Positions 13,820-22,799 are shown, counted from the first letter of the stretch. The stretch: 22,799 nucleotides of DNA from Acinetobacter sp. (GCA_030152605.1 JASLJB010000072.1:1-22799), one strand, 5' to 3'. Made by a program: numbers and translations. The notes: generated by a model not told the origin, from the sequence alone.

Positions 13820-15081
13820 CCGTACGCATATTTCACACCTCAGACTGGCATTTGGGGCAGTATTTTTATCATCATTCACGTCAGCATGAACATGAACAGT
13901 TTTTAGTCTGGTTATTGGATCAAATCGAACAACGCCAACCACATGCCTTACTCATCGCCGGGGATGTGTTTGATGTGATCAACCCTGCCTCGCAAGCACA
14001 AAAACAACTCTATCAATTCTTGGCTGATGCGCATCAACGTGCGCCGCAGATGCAAACCCTGATGATCGCAGGCAATCATGACTCTGGCTATCGCATCGAA
14101 CAAGTCGAACCATTATTAGAAAAATATCGTGCCAAAGCCGTCGGTGTGATTCATCGCGATGCGCAGCAACAACTTGATCTGGATCGCCTGTTGGTGCCGA
14201 TCTATGCCTCGGCAGATGAACATGAAGACAATATCGTGGCCTGGTGTTTGGCCCTGCCTTTCTTGCGTCCTGCCGAGATCACCGGTCATCATGAACAGAC
14301 CCAAGACAGTAGCTCCGCGATTGCCTATATCCACCAACGCCTGATTGCACTGGCCCAAGCGCGCAAAACAGCAGATCAAGCCCTGATTTTGATGTCACAC
14401 GCGCATATGCAGGGCGGTGAAACCTCTGACTCTGAACGGCCGATTATTATTGGCAATGAAGAAGCCCTCTCCACGGCACTGTTTGACGAGGTCATCGATT
14501 ATGTGGCACTCGGACATTTGCATAAACCGCAAAAAGTCCAGCATGCGCATATTCGTTATAGTGGCTCGCCGATTCCGCTGTCCTTTAGTGAAATCAACTA
14601 CAAACATCAAGTGCTCGAAGTCACGATTGATCCGCGTCAAAGCGCTGAATCACGACTCAAACTTGAAGTACTCCCGATCCCACGCAGTGTCGAGCTGTTT
14701 AAAATCAAAGGAGAATTGGCTGAAGTCTTCGAGCAACTCAAGGCCCTGCCTGAGGGAGAAATCGACCAGATCGATCAACGTCCCTATATCGATATCGAAT
14801 ATCACACCCTAACCCCACCGCCACCGAATTTACGTCAACAGTTTGAAGATGCGCTGCCTATGGATCGCTATCGTTTGGTGCGTATTTCTAGACAATACTT
14901 GGCCAATGAACATAGCCACGATGCACAGCACAGCATCAGTTTGGCACCGCCCACCCCAGAAAAACTCTTTCAACAACTGTGGGAAAAACAGGGCTATGCC
15001 AGCGATGATGCGGTCTTTGAAGACTTTATCAGCCTGGTACACGAAGCAGAAAAATCACTTGAAGAACAACAGAACATTTAA
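13816..15081 (+). CDS. sbcD: SbcCD nuclease subunit D (Mre11-type)
   Basis: SbcD is the Mn-dependent nuclease subunit of the SbcCD complex, which opens DNA hairpins and trims protein-blocked ends. The metallophosphoesterase motifs are all present: SDWHLGQ (D and H), AGDVFDV, AGNHDSG, MSHAHMQG and ALGHLHKPQ. The frame is open from 13789, but MTVRIFHTSDWHLG at 13816 is the natural start, giving 421 residues; the nine extra residues would be MGSTHCDRF with no family support. The C-terminal part (PEKLFQQLWEKQGYASDDAVFEDFISLVHEAEKSLEE) is the SbcC-binding region. The stop is 9 nt before sbcC, so the two are one operon. The TGA of a short upstream frame overlaps this start. Confidence 0.96.
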   Translation: MTVRIFHTSDWHLGQYFYHHSRQHEHEQFLVWLLDQIEQRQPHALLIAGDVFDVINPASQAQKQLYQFLADAHQRAPQMQTLMIAGNHDSGYRIEQVEPLLEKYRAKAVGVIHRDAQQQLDLDRLLVPIYASADEHEDNIVAWCLALPFLRPAEITGHHEQTQDSSSAIAYIHQRLIALAQARKTADQALILMSHAHMQGGETSDSERPIIIGNEEALSTALFDEVIDYVALGHLHKPQKVQHAHIRYSGSPIPLSFSEINYKHQVLEVTIDPRQSAESRLKLEVLPIPRSVELFKIKGELAEVFEQLKALPEGEIDQIDQRPYIDIEYHTLTPPPPNLRQQFEDALPMDRYRLVRISRQYLANEHSHDAQHSISLAPPTPEKLFQQLWEKQGYASDDAVFEDFISLVHEAEKSLEEQQNI

Positions 15082-15090
15082 GGGGCAGCC

Positions 15091-18000
15091 ATGAAAATTT
15101 TATCGATACGGCTGAAAAATCTCGCCTCCTTAGCCGGTGAGCATTTTATTGATTTTGAAAGTGATCCCTTGGCCAGTGCCGGATTGATCGCCATTGTCGG
15201 CAAAACCGGTGCCGGCAAATCCACCATCTTGGATGCCATGTGTCTCTCTCTGTTCAATAAGGTGCCGCGTCTAAAAGAAAGTGACGGCAAGCTAAAGGAT
15301 GTTGATGGCTCGGAACTGGCCGTGAACTCGCCGATGACCGTGCTGCGTCGAGGTTGTGGGCATGGCTTTGCCGAACTGTGTTTCGTGGCGCCGGATCAAA
15401 AACGCTATCTAGCACGTTGGGAAATTAAACGCGCCCGCGAAAACCCAACTGGTAAATTGCAAAATGTACAGCGCTCACTGAAATGTCTCACCGATAGCAT
15501 TGTGGTGGCTGATAAACTCAAAGCCGTAGATGAACAAGTTAAGCTGATCACGCAACTCAGTTTCGATCAATTTACCCGCGCGGTATTATTGGCACAATCT
15601 GAAGTCACAGCATTTTTAAAAGCACGTGATAATGAACGCGGTGAATTGCTAGAATATCTGACCAACTCGGTGATTTTTGGGAAAATTGGTGAGTTGGCCT
15701 ATCGCAAAACCGCCGACATCGCCAAACAACGTAAGCAACTCGAAGATGTACTCGGTCATATCGAAATCTTAACTGCAGATGAAATCGAGCAACTCAGTCA
15801 AGCCTTGGCCAGCTCCAATCAAGCGGTTAAAGATCTCAGCCTTGAGCAGAAAAAACTCGAACAGCAACAACAATGGTTTCAGCGGCAGCAGAAATTACAC
15901 ACTGAACTCGACAGTAAGCAACAGGTTTTGCTGCAACAACAGCAGGCCGATCAACACCGTCAAGCACACAAACAGCAACTCGCGCAACTCGATCTATGTG
16001 CCAGTATCCGCCCCGTCCTGCTGCAAAAACAACAACAGTTTAAGCAACAAAAACAGCTCGCACCACAACTCGATCAAGCACAGCAGAGTTTTGCACAATT
16101 ACAGCAACAGTTTGAGCAGCAACAAAACAGCTTTGTGCAGGCCGAACAACAACTGACCCAATCTCAAGACTTTGAGCAAAAGTATCAGCCCCAACTCAGA
16201 CAACTGCGCCAATGTATCGACAAACGTGAACTGATCAAAACCCAATTTAAAAATGCTCAGCGACAGCAGACCGAGTTACAGCAGCAACAACAGCCCTTGG
16301 TTACGCAGCAGCAGCGCCTGCATGCTGAGCAGCACACGCTTGAACAACAACAGTTGCAACTGAGCCAACAGTTGCAGCACAGCCAACAGTTTCAGGGCTT
16401 GGACGCTGGACTCGATGCACATATCCAACAATTGCAGCAGTTTATCCCTGCTTATCGCAAAATCGAGCAGACCTTGGGCGATCTCAGTCATGCCGAACAA
16501 CAGCTTCAACAACAGCAACAGCGCTTAGCGCAGCTAGAGCAGCAACACGGTTCACTGCAACAGCTTGAAGTCACACTCGAACAACAACGCCAGCAACGTG
16601 AAACACAGATTCAGTTACTGGGCCAATTGCAACGCATCGAACAGCAGTGCCAACACCTGCAAGCACGTGGTACTGAACTGAAAACATTACAGCAACAAGC
16701 TGAGCAGGATCAGCGCCAACAGGCGTTGCTCAGCACTCAGATCAGCGCAGCAGACAGCAGTTATCAGCAAGCCAAACAACAACGCATGCAACTGTTTGAA
16801 GTCTTGCAACAACAGCGTCTATTACATGCGGAAAATATCGAACATTTACGTGCCGATCTCAAAGCGGGTCAACCCTGTGTGGTCTGCGGTAGTCCAGAGC
16901 ATCCCTATCGTGACAACAGTGAAGTGGTGTCGAAAGCCTTATTTGAACTGCAACAGCAACAACTGAATCAGGCTGAAATTGATGAGCAACAAGCCTTAAC
17001 TCACTGGCAGACCCTACAACAACAGGCCAGCACCTGCAACGCAAGTTTAGCGCATACACAAAAGCACATTCAGTCCCTCAACGCCGATCTCGATCAATCA
17101 CAACAGCATATCAAACAACAGTTACACGTCCCTGCTCTCGCACAGTACTTGCCCGCGCAGCAGACCGAGCTAAATCAGGAGCAACTCAGCAAGCAGATCC
17201 AGCAGGCAGAAACACAGTGCCAAGACCAGATCCAGCAGCTCGAACAACAGATTAAACACGCCAGCCAAGGCGCTAAAGATCTACAGCAGACTGCGCAGCA
17301 GCTGCAACAACAGCAGCACAACTTGGCGCAAGCCAAACAATTCTGCGCGCACATCCAACATATCTTGCAGCTCGCGCCTGCTTTAGCTGCTCAGCCACTG
17401 ACGGCCCAAGCCGAGTCGATCTTGCAGACGCTGACGCAACGTGCACAGCAATTGAAACAGCAGCAACAGGCACGACAATCGCAACAACAATTAGAACAAG
17501 ACCTCAACCGTTGTAATGTCAGTCTCGACAGTCTGCGACTGCAAATCACCGCACTAGAGAAAAATCTAACAGAGATTGAACAACAGGGACTCGAAAATAC
17601 CGAACAGGCGCAGCAACAGATTCAACACATGACGACTTCGAGCCAACAAAAACCGCAAGATTGGTTGCAAGACTATGATGCTCGATTGCAACAGACCCAA
17701 CAGCATTATCGCCAAAGCAAACTCAGTTTCGATACGCTCAACGTGCAGTATGAGCAGCACAAACAGGTCTTACAGCAGTTATCCAGCCAATCGCTGCATC
17801 ATGCGCAAAACGTACAACAGGCCACGGCTGAGATTGAACACTGGCTCAAGCAACACCCTGAAGTTGAACTGACGAGCTTAGAGGCGCTGTTACTGATCAG
17901 CCATCAGGATGAACAGCATTTACGTCAAAGTCTCAAACAAGCAGAGCAAGCGCTGACCCAAGCCGATGCTGCCGTCAAAGCCGCACAACATCAGCTCGAT

Positions 18001-18690
18001 GAGCATCAACAGCAACAACCTGAAATTGACTTGGAGACACTACAGCGCACACTGAGCAGCCACGAACAGCGGATGGCGGCACAGGTCGAGCAACGCGATC
18101 AGCTCAAACTCAAATTTGAGCTGCATCAGCAAAGCCTGTCTAAGCAACAGCAGTTTATGGATCAGATCTTGGAGATCCAACAACAAGAACATCGTTGGTC
18201 TAAGATTTCAGCCTTGATGGGGGATTCTAGTGGCAAGAAATTCCGTGATATTGCTCAGCAGTATCATCTTGATATTCTGATCGAATATGCCAACCAGCAA
18301 CTCAGCTTGCTGTCGCAACGTTATACCTTGAAGCGCTTGGACAATTCCTTGAGCTTGGCCATCATCGACCATGATATGGATGGTGAAATGCGTTCGGTGT
18401 CGTCACTGTCCGGTGGAGAATCTTTCCTCACTGCCCTCGCCCTGTCTTTGGCGATCGCCAATATGGCCTCGGGTTCGATGAAGATCGAATCTTTATTTAT
18501 CGATGAGGGTTTCGGGACATTGGATGCAGCGTCTTTACACATGGTGATGAATGCCTTGGATCAACTGCAAAGCCAAGGGCGTAAAGTCGTGCTGATCTCA
18601 CATATTTCGGATATGCATGAACGAATTCCGGTGCAGATTCAGGTCAATCCACGTGGTGCCGGCGCCAGCAGTATCGAGATCGTGGGTTAG
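15091..18690 (+). CDS. sbcC: SbcCD nuclease subunit C (Rad50-type ATPase), glutamine-rich
   Basis: SbcC is the SMC-like ATPase that clamps DNA for SbcD. The N-terminal ATPase half has Walker A GKTGAGKST (37-45) and the QLSFDQFTRAVLLAQ Q-loop region. The C-terminal half has the signature LSGGE (1106-1110) and Walker B LFIDEGFGTLD (1135-1145). Between them is a coiled coil of about 900 residues with the zinc hook CVVC at C596 and C599, almost exactly mid-protein. The coiled coil is very rich in glutamine, with runs of up to five Q encoded by mixed CAA and CAG, and low in lysine compared with typical SbcC. At 1199 residues it is longer than the E. coli protein (1048). AAGGGG eight bases before ATG 15091 is a good ribosome site. 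Confidence 0.97.
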   Translation: MKILSIRLKNLASLAGEHFIDFESDPLASAGLIAIVGKTGAGKSTILDAMCLSLFNKVPRLKESDGKLKDVDGSELAVNSPMTVLRRGCGHGFAELCFVAPDQKRYLARWEIKRARENPTGKLQNVQRSLKCLTDSIVVADKLKAVDEQVKLITQLSFDQFTRAVLLAQSEVTAFLKARDNERGELLEYLTNSVIFGKIGELAYRKTADIAKQRKQLEDVLGHIEILTADEIEQLSQALASSNQAVKDLSLEQKKLEQQQQWFQRQQKLHTELDSKQQVLLQQQQADQHRQAHKQQLAQLDLCASIRPVLLQKQQQFKQQKQLAPQLDQAQQSFAQLQQQFEQQQNSFVQAEQQLTQSQDFEQKYQPQLRQLRQCIDKRELIKTQFKNAQRQQTELQQQQQPLVTQQQRLHAEQHTLEQQQLQLSQQLQHSQQFQGLDAGLDAHIQQLQQFIPAYRKIEQTLGDLSHAEQQLQQQQQRLAQLEQQHGSLQQLEVTLEQQRQQRETQIQLLGQLQRIEQQCQHLQARGTELKTLQQQAEQDQRQQALLSTQISAADSSYQQAKQQRMQLFEVLQQQRLLHAENIEHLRADLKAGQPCVVCGSPEHPYRDNSEVVSKALFELQQQQLNQAEIDEQQALTHWQTLQQQASTCNASLAHTQKHIQSLNADLDQSQQHIKQQLHVPALAQYLPAQQTELNQEQLSKQIQQAETQCQDQIQQLEQQIKHASQGAKDLQQTAQQLQQQQHNLAQAKQFCAHIQHILQLAPALAAQPLTAQAESILQTLTQRAQQLKQQQQARQSQQQLEQDLNRCNVSLDSLRLQITALEKNLTEIEQQGLENTEQAQQQIQHMTTSSQQKPQDWLQDYDARLQQTQQHYRQSKLSFDTLNVQYEQHKQVLQQLSSQSLHHAQNVQQATAEIEHWLKQHPEVELTSLEALLLISHQDEQHLRQSLKQAEQALTQADAAVKAAQHQLDEHQQQQPEIDLETLQRTLSSHEQRMAAQVEQRDQLKLKFELHQQSLSKQQQFMDQILEIQQQEHRWSKISALMGDSSGKKFRDIAQQYHLDILIEYANQQLSLLSQRYTLKRLDNSLSLAIIDHDMDGEMRSVSSLSGGESFLTALALSLAIANMASGSMKIESLFIDEGFGTLDAASLHMVMNALDQLQSQGRKVVLISHISDMHERIPVQIQVNPRGAGASSIEIVG

Positions 18691-18725
18691 ATGTCGTAGA
18701 GATGTAGTGATGTCGCAAGGTTTCA

Positions 18726-18757
18726 AGCTGCTTGCCATCTCAGGATGACAAGCAGTT
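18726..18757. terminator. Hairpin between convergent sbcC and the lipoprotein gene
   Basis: AGCTGCTTG (18726-18734) pairs with CAAGCAGTT (18749-18757, one G-U). After a C/A mismatch, CATC (18736-18739) pairs with GATG (18744-18747) around a TCAG loop. No U-run follows on either strand, so it is a weak or Rho-assisted bidirectional terminator at best; its position between two gene ends supports that role. Confidence 0.45.
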
Positions 18758-18803
18758 GATATCTGAGGGTATTACTGATCACACGATGTTTATAAAGATA
18801 TAT

Positions 18804-19565
18804 TTATGAATCTGCTGGAAAAGCTTTAGGCTTTGGTGGTGGCGCATATTTAGAATCTGAGTTTTGTTCAGCTTCTGGTGCCTTCAGCACATAAATCGCA
18901 GTCCCGATAATCCCGGTATTGTCCTTCGAGCCATGATCACTATTGGCTGCATAGGCATCATCAGGTCGGCTAAAGGTAAAGGATGCCACGGCGCTGTCAC
19001 TTTTGCGGAAGCCTTCAATGTTTAAAGTACTATACGGATTCAGGACATAACCGCCTTTGCTACGCGATGCAGCTTGACCATCAAGCACATCCAAGCCATC
19101 GACACTGGCAACCACTTCATAGGTTTTGCCAGTATGGTTCTCGTAGCGCAATTGATAGCTTTGGCCTTGTTGACCCGCGAGATAATACTGATCATCTACA
19201 CGATAAATCGGTAGATTTTTGCCATGATCATCGACCACGCTAAAGCTGACTTTACCCGCCAAGATCGAAATACGATTCACCGGACGACCTTGATAGTCCT
19301 TGTTGGCATAGCGCAACACTGACTCTGCGACCGGTTGGCTCGACTCACGTTTGAGATCGACTTGGGTCACATGTGAGCTGACTTCATCACCCCACTCGGT
19401 GCCTAAACGCTCACTGGATGCCACATCAGTATTGGCTTCATTGGCCGCTTCTGCAGCGGCGGACGGTGCCGCATTCTCCGAATAAGAAGGCGATTCGCTC
19501 TTCTTGCTACATGCCGCCAAAACCACCAAGCACAGCATACACAGCAATTGTTGGAATTTTTTCAT
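18804..19565 (-). CDS. Lipoprotein of unknown function
   Basis: The N-terminus MKKFQQLLCMLCLVVLAACSKK is a lipoprotein signal; the lipobox LAAC gives lipidation at C19. SKKSES after the cysteine, without Asp at +2, suggests outer-membrane sorting. Residues 20-60 are an Ala/Glu/Ser-rich linker. The folded part has ISILAGKVSFSVVDDHGKNLPIYRVDDQYYLAGQQGQ, then a conserved-looking YENHTGKTYEVVASVDGLDVLDGQAAS...GGYVLNPYSTLNIEGFRKSDSAVASFTF and GIIGTAIYVLKAPE. I have a recollection of similar VDGLDV...GYV...IEGFR blocks in other gammaproteobacterial proteins of unknown role. The frame is open to 19583 (MMRIRLMKK), but ATG 19565 gives a cleaner signal peptide. The 253-residue product ends in a Pro/Lys-rich tail. 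Confidence 0.8.
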   Translation of the reverse strand: MKKFQQLLCMLCLVVLAACSKKSESPSYSENAAPSAAAEAANEANTDVASSERLGTEWGDEVSSHVTQVDLKRESSQPVAESVLRYANKDYQGRPVNRISILAGKVSFSVVDDHGKNLPIYRVDDQYYLAGQQGQSYQLRYENHTGKTYEVVASVDGLDVLDGQAASRSKGGYVLNPYSTLNIEGFRKSDSAVASFTFSRPDDAYAANSDHGSKDNTGIIGTAIYVLKAPEAEQNSDSKYAPPPKPKAFPADS

Positions 19566-19790
19566 TAATCTTATTCTCATCACTTCGACTTAAAAATAGT
19601 CAAACTATATCTTTGATTCTATGTTTTTAAAATATCTTTTTGATCTGTCTTTATTTTTATCATCACGTGGCTAAAGCGCTGAAGAATGCGATGTACACGC
19701 GAATGGCGTTAACTCAAAAAGATGAATCCTTGCCCTAAATACCAGCCAATTGATATTCCTTAACTCACTGGCATTCAGGCAAGAATAGAT

Positions 19791-20480
19791 TTAAAGCCCC
19801 GACTTTAAACGATGTCCAAATAACGCCGTACCGATTCGCACCAATGTTGAACCTGCAGCGATCGCGGCATCCAGATCATCCGACATGCCCATGCTCAGGG
19901 TGTCCCAATCTTCAGGCTGTGCATGCTGCGCTTTGACTTGTGTAAATAAAGCCGCGGCATCGCTTAAGGCTTGGGTGTTGCCCGGCGCGGGGATCACCAT
20001 CACGCCACGAAGTCGGAGCTGTGGCAATCGACTGATCTGCTCAACCAAGGCCGCCACCTCATCTACCTGACAACCATCTTTGCTGTCCTGAGCATCGATA
20101 TTGACTTGTAGACAGATATTCAATGGCGCTAAATCGCTCGGTCGTTGTTGTGACAAGCGCTCGGCAATAATGAGGCGATCCACCCCATGTACCCAAGCAA
20201 ACTTTTCAGCCAAATGCTTGGTCTTATTGCGCTGCACATGCCCGATAAAATGCCACTCAATCTCAAGCGCGCTCAAGTCGGCCATTTTATCCAGCGCTTC
20301 TTGTAAATAGTTTTCCCCAAATGCACGTTGGCCGGCTTGGTACATCTCGGCCACGGCTTGACTCGGATGCATTTTAGAAACCGCTAAAAGTTGCACACTA
20401 GATGCCGCTCTGCCCACCTGTTCACAAGCCTTGTGTATTGCGTTTAACACATCATGACGTGAGCGCTTTAAATCATTCAT
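19791..20480 (-). CDS. yggS: YggS-family pyridoxal phosphate homeostasis protein
   Basis: This cytoplasmic PLP-binding protein helps keep free pyridoxal phosphate in balance; it has no known catalytic reaction. It has an alanine-racemase-like TIM barrel of 229 residues. The PLP lysine is K36 in VQLLAVSKMHPSQAV. Other family blocks are FGENYLQEALDKM, IEWHFIGHVQRNKTK, WVHGVDRL, LQVNIDAQDSKDGC, LRGVMVIPAPG, LSMGMSDDLDAAIAAGSTLVRIGTALFG. It is divergent from pilT across 121 bp, the usual neighbourhood of this gene. No clear Shine-Dalgarno is seen before ATG 20480; a TATATT (complement of 20502-20507) lies about 22 bp upstream of the ATG, close for a -10. Confidence 0.95.
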   Translation of the reverse strand: MNDLKRSRHDVLNAIHKACEQVGRAASSVQLLAVSKMHPSQAVAEMYQAGQRAFGENYLQEALDKMADLSALEIEWHFIGHVQRNKTKHLAEKFAWVHGVDRLIIAERLSQQRPSDLAPLNICLQVNIDAQDSKDGCQVDEVAALVEQISRLPQLRLRGVMVIPAPGNTQALSDAAALFTQVKAQHAQPEDWDTLSMGMSDDLDAAIAAGSTLVRIGTALFGHRLKSGL

Positions 20481-20529
20481 TGGGAGTATTCTCTTTTCAA
20501 AAATATACGCGTTAAATTCAATTCAATGA

Positions 20530-20558
20530 TTGGTTAACTGAAATGAAAACCTTATCAT
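20530..20558 (+). promoter_or_regulatory. Probable pilT promoter
   Basis: TTGGTT (20530-20535), a 17-bp spacer and TATCAT (20553-20558, five of six bases of the -10) lie 43 bp before the pilT start. The spacing is ideal, though the -35 is only a half match. Confidence 0.5.
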
Positions 20559-20601
20559 TCTACAAAATTTTCAAACAAAAAAGGGCCACATTGAGGGCGA
20601 T

Positions 20602-21636
20602 ATGGATATTACAGAATTATTAACCTTTTCAGTCAATAATGGTGCATCAGACTTACATCTTTCCGCCGGATTAGCCCCGATGATTCGTGTCGATGGCGAT
20701 ATCCGGCGCATCAACCTCCCTGCACTACAGCATCAAGATGTACATCGTCTGATCTACGAGATCATGAATGATCAACAACGCCAACACTTTGAACAGCATC
20801 TTGAAACCGACTTCTCCTTTGAGCTGCCCAATGTGTCTCGTTTTCGGGTCAATGCTTTTCAACACAATCGCGGTGCAGGTGCGGTATTTCGAACCGTCCC
20901 CGCCCAGATATTGAGTATGCAGCAGTTGGGTCTAGCACCGATCTTTGCCGAGATCTGTAACTATCCGCGTGGCATGGTGTTGGTGACCGGTCCAACCGGC
21001 TCTGGGAAATCCACCACCTTGGCAGCCATGCTCGACCATATCAATAGCAGCCATTATGCACATATTCTGACCATTGAAGATCCGATTGAATTTGTACATC
21101 AGTCGAATAAATGCCTGATCAATCAACGTGAAGTACATCGCGATACCCACAGCTTCAACGCCGCTTTGCGTTCTGCGCTACGTGAAGATCCCGACATTAT
21201 TCTGGTGGGTGAATTACGTGATCTAGAAACCATTCGGTTGGCGCTGACCGCTGCTGAAACCGGTCATTTGGTCTTTGCCACACTGCATACCACCTCTGCC
21301 GCCAAGACCATCGATCGCATCATCGATGTTTTTCCCGCAGAAGAAAAAGACATGGTCCGTACCATGCTTTCAGAGTCCTTACAGGCGGTGATCGCACAAG
21401 TGCTACTCAAGAAAAAACAAGGCGGTCGCGTGGCGGCACATGAAATCATGTTGAGTAATCCTGCGATTCGCAACCTGATCCGTGAAAACAAAGTCCCGCA
21501 AATGTACTCTGCGATCCAAACCGGTTCAGCACAGGGTATGACCACACTGGATCAGAGCTTAAAAAAACTCATCAGCCAAGGTCTGATCGAGGCGCATGTG
21601 GCGCGCAATGTCGCCAAACAACCTGACGCGTTTTAA
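20602..21636 (+). CDS. pilT: Type IV pilus retraction ATPase PilT
   Basis: PilT is the hexameric ATPase that depolymerises type IV pili, driving twitching and DNA uptake from the cytoplasmic face of the inner membrane. In order: an N-terminal PAS-like domain (GASDLHLSAGLAPMIRVDG), Walker A GPTGSGKST (130-138), Asp box TIEDPIEF (157-164), Walker B IILVGELRD with catalytic E204, His box TGHLVFATLHT (220-230), and the retraction signature AIRNLIRE (288-295), which is characteristic of PilT rather than PilB. Length is 344 residues as expected. The start is ATG 20602 with GAGGG upstream. pilU follows after 24 bp. Confidence 0.98.
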   Translation: MDITELLTFSVNNGASDLHLSAGLAPMIRVDGDIRRINLPALQHQDVHRLIYEIMNDQQRQHFEQHLETDFSFELPNVSRFRVNAFQHNRGAGAVFRTVPAQILSMQQLGLAPIFAEICNYPRGMVLVTGPTGSGKSTTLAAMLDHINSSHYAHILTIEDPIEFVHQSNKCLINQREVHRDTHSFNAALRSALREDPDIILVGELRDLETIRLALTAAETGHLVFATLHTTSAAKTIDRIIDVFPAEEKDMVRTMLSESLQAVIAQVLLKKKQGGRVAAHEIMLSNPAIRNLIRENKVPQMYSAIQTGSAQGMTTLDQSLKKLISQGLIEAHVARNVAKQPDAF

Positions 21637-21660
21637 ACAGATATCAATTTAGGAATATAA

Positions 21661-22725
21661 ATGGACTTTAACGATTTACTAAATTTAATGGTCGAACAAA
21701 AAGCCTCAGATTTATTTATCACCGCAGCCGCTCCCCCCTCGATGAAAATTCACGGCAGTATTCAAGCAATTGGCAAAACCCAGCTCACAGCCACGGTGGT
21801 GGGGCAATTGCTACATGCCATCATGAATGAAAAACAACAACAAGAATTTGCCAACACCCATGAATGCAACTTTGCCATCAGCAATCGTGATCACAGCGCA
21901 CGCTTTCGGGTCAGTGCCTTTCAACAACGCGATGCCCCAGCCATGGTCCTGCGTCGCATTGAAACCAATATTCCCCATATCGACAAACTCGATCTGCCGC
22001 CAATCCTCAAGGAGATCAGCATGACCCAACGCGGGATCGTCCTCTTGGTTGGGGCAACAGGTTCCGGTAAATCCACCACCTTGGCCTCGATGATTGGTTA
22101 CCGCAATCAAAACTCACAAGGTCATATTATTACCATCGAAGATCCGATCGAATTTATTCATGCGCATGCCGGCTGTATCGTGACCCAGCGTGAGGTCGGG
22201 ATCGACACCGACTCCTTTGAAGTTGCGCTAAAGAATACCCTGAGACAAGCCCCCGATGTGATCTTAATCGGTGAAATTCGCAGTCGAGAAACCATGGATT
22301 ATGCACTGGCCTTTGCAGAAACAGGTCACTTGGTCTTGGCCACGCTACATGCCAACAATGCCAATCAAGCCCTAGAGCGTATCGTGCATTTCTTTGAAAC
22401 TGAACGCCATACACAGATCAACATGGCTTTGTCTTTAAATCTCAAAGCCGTGATCGCGCAACAACTGATTGCCTGTAGTGATGGGAAAAGTCGTTGTGCG
22501 GCGATTGAAATCATGATCAACAGCCCGCTGATCGCCGACATGATTCGAAAAGGAGAAGTTCATGAGATCAAAGCCTTGATGAAACGCTCTCGTGAAAATG
22601 GCATGCAGACCTTTGATCAGGCTTTATTTGATCTGTTTAAGGCTGGTAAAATTAGTCAGCAACAGGCCTTGCACCATGCCGACTCGCCCAACGATTTACG
22701 ATTGCAAATCAAACTTTCAGCCTAA
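21661..22725 (+). CDS. pilU: PilT-dependent retraction ATPase PilU
   Basis: PilU is a PilT paralogue that assists PilT in pilus retraction. Motifs in order are KASDLFITAAAPPSMKIHG, Walker A GATGSGKST (131-139), Asp box TIEDPIEF (158-165), Walker B VILIGEIRS with E205, and His box TGHLVLATLHA (221-231). The AIRNLIRE block of PilT is replaced by LIADMIRKGEVHEIKALM, the PilU version. Residues CSDGKSRCAAIEIMINSP and the C-terminal tail (QLHHADSPNDLRLQ-like end) also follow PilU. AGGAATATAA just before ATG 21661 is a good ribosome site. The 354-residue gene is in one operon with pilT and is followed by a hairpin terminator. Confidence 0.97.
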   Translation: MDFNDLLNLMVEQKASDLFITAAAPPSMKIHGSIQAIGKTQLTATVVGQLLHAIMNEKQQQEFANTHECNFAISNRDHSARFRVSAFQQRDAPAMVLRRIETNIPHIDKLDLPPILKEISMTQRGIVLLVGATGSGKSTTLASMIGYRNQNSQGHIITIEDPIEFIHAHAGCIVTQREVGIDTDSFEVALKNTLRQAPDVILIGEIRSRETMDYALAFAETGHLVLATLHANNANQALERIVHFFETERHTQINMALSLNLKAVIAQQLIACSDGKSRCAAIEIMINSPLIADMIRKGEVHEIKALMKRSRENGMQTFDQALFDLFKAGKISQQQALHHADSPNDLRLQIKLSA

Positions 22726-22749
22726 TTTGGCTATAAAAGCAAAGGCTAA

Positions 22750-22793
22750 AATTAAAAAAGGGAGGCTTGAATCCATGCCTCCCATCTTTAATT
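22750..22793. terminator. Bidirectional terminator after pilU
   Basis: GGGAGGC (22760-22766) pairs with GCCTCCC (22777-22783). Outside a short 3x3 internal loop, AATTAAA (22750-22756) pairs with TTTAATT (22787-22793). A-rich sequence on the left and T-rich on the right make it usable on both strands, which suggests a convergent gene beyond the window. Confidence 0.75.
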
Positions 22794-22799
22794 TGTTGT

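Noticed and set aside
19584..19790. Possible long stem (CTTGCC ... GGCAAG with CCAG/CTGG inside) between yggS and the lipoprotein gene
   Set aside because: The arms are short with large unequal internal loops and no U-run, so it is not reported as a terminator; nothing else is seen in this spacer.

Overview
The window looks like a chromosomal segment of a gammaproteobacterium of the Moraxellaceae, most likely Acinetobacter or a close relative. The evidence is a Mg-type HemB with the residue pattern known from Pseudomonas, a very glutamine-rich SbcC, a small membrane protein of an Acinetobacter-type family (ABZJ_00895-like), the prs/nadV/nrtR NAD-salvage cluster, and a pilT-pilU pair divergent from a YggS gene. 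Most genes are core metabolism, envelope or DNA-repair genes. I see no phage, transposon, integron or CRISPR array.

Layout. 1-1004: the 3' two-thirds of glpK. 1073-3853: emrA-emrB efflux operon on the minus strand, convergent with glpK; its terminator hairpin lies inside the last codons of glpK. 3854-4339: a gene-free stretch holding a GC-rich leader in front of emrA, a dyad, and a two-hairpin element ending in a terminator. 4340-5960: a hotdog thioesterase (-) divergent from hemB (+), with a 12-bp-arm dyad between them. 5951-6061: a degenerate 13-bp tandem repeat starting in the last codons of hemB. 6154-9145: thiO and ggt (+). 9237-9689: a small membrane protein (-). 9720-10209: a gene-free stretch with a strong candidate non-coding RNA (about 9787-9979), three hairpins and a near-perfect operator. 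10210-13612: prs-like gene, nadV and nrtR (+). 13816-18690: sbcD-sbcC (+). 18804-20480: a lipoprotein and a YggS-family PLP protein (-). 20602-22725: pilT-pilU (+), ending in a terminator.

How they fit together. The prs-like enzyme makes PRPP and NadV uses PRPP with nicotinamide to make NMN. NrtR, with a degenerate Nudix box, is expected to repress the cluster through the palindrome at 10146-10174. SbcC and SbcD form the Mre11/Rad50-type nuclease. EmrA and EmrB form an inner-membrane drug pump that needs an outer-membrane partner not seen here. PilT and PilU are the type IV pilus retraction ATPases.

Most worth a second look: the unannotated structured RNA at 9787-9979, the GC-rich leader of emrA, the two-hairpin element at 4167-4324, and a possible 36-codon leader peptide whose stop overlaps the sbcD start. 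All structure calls were made by eye from base complementarity, and no folding or database search was run.
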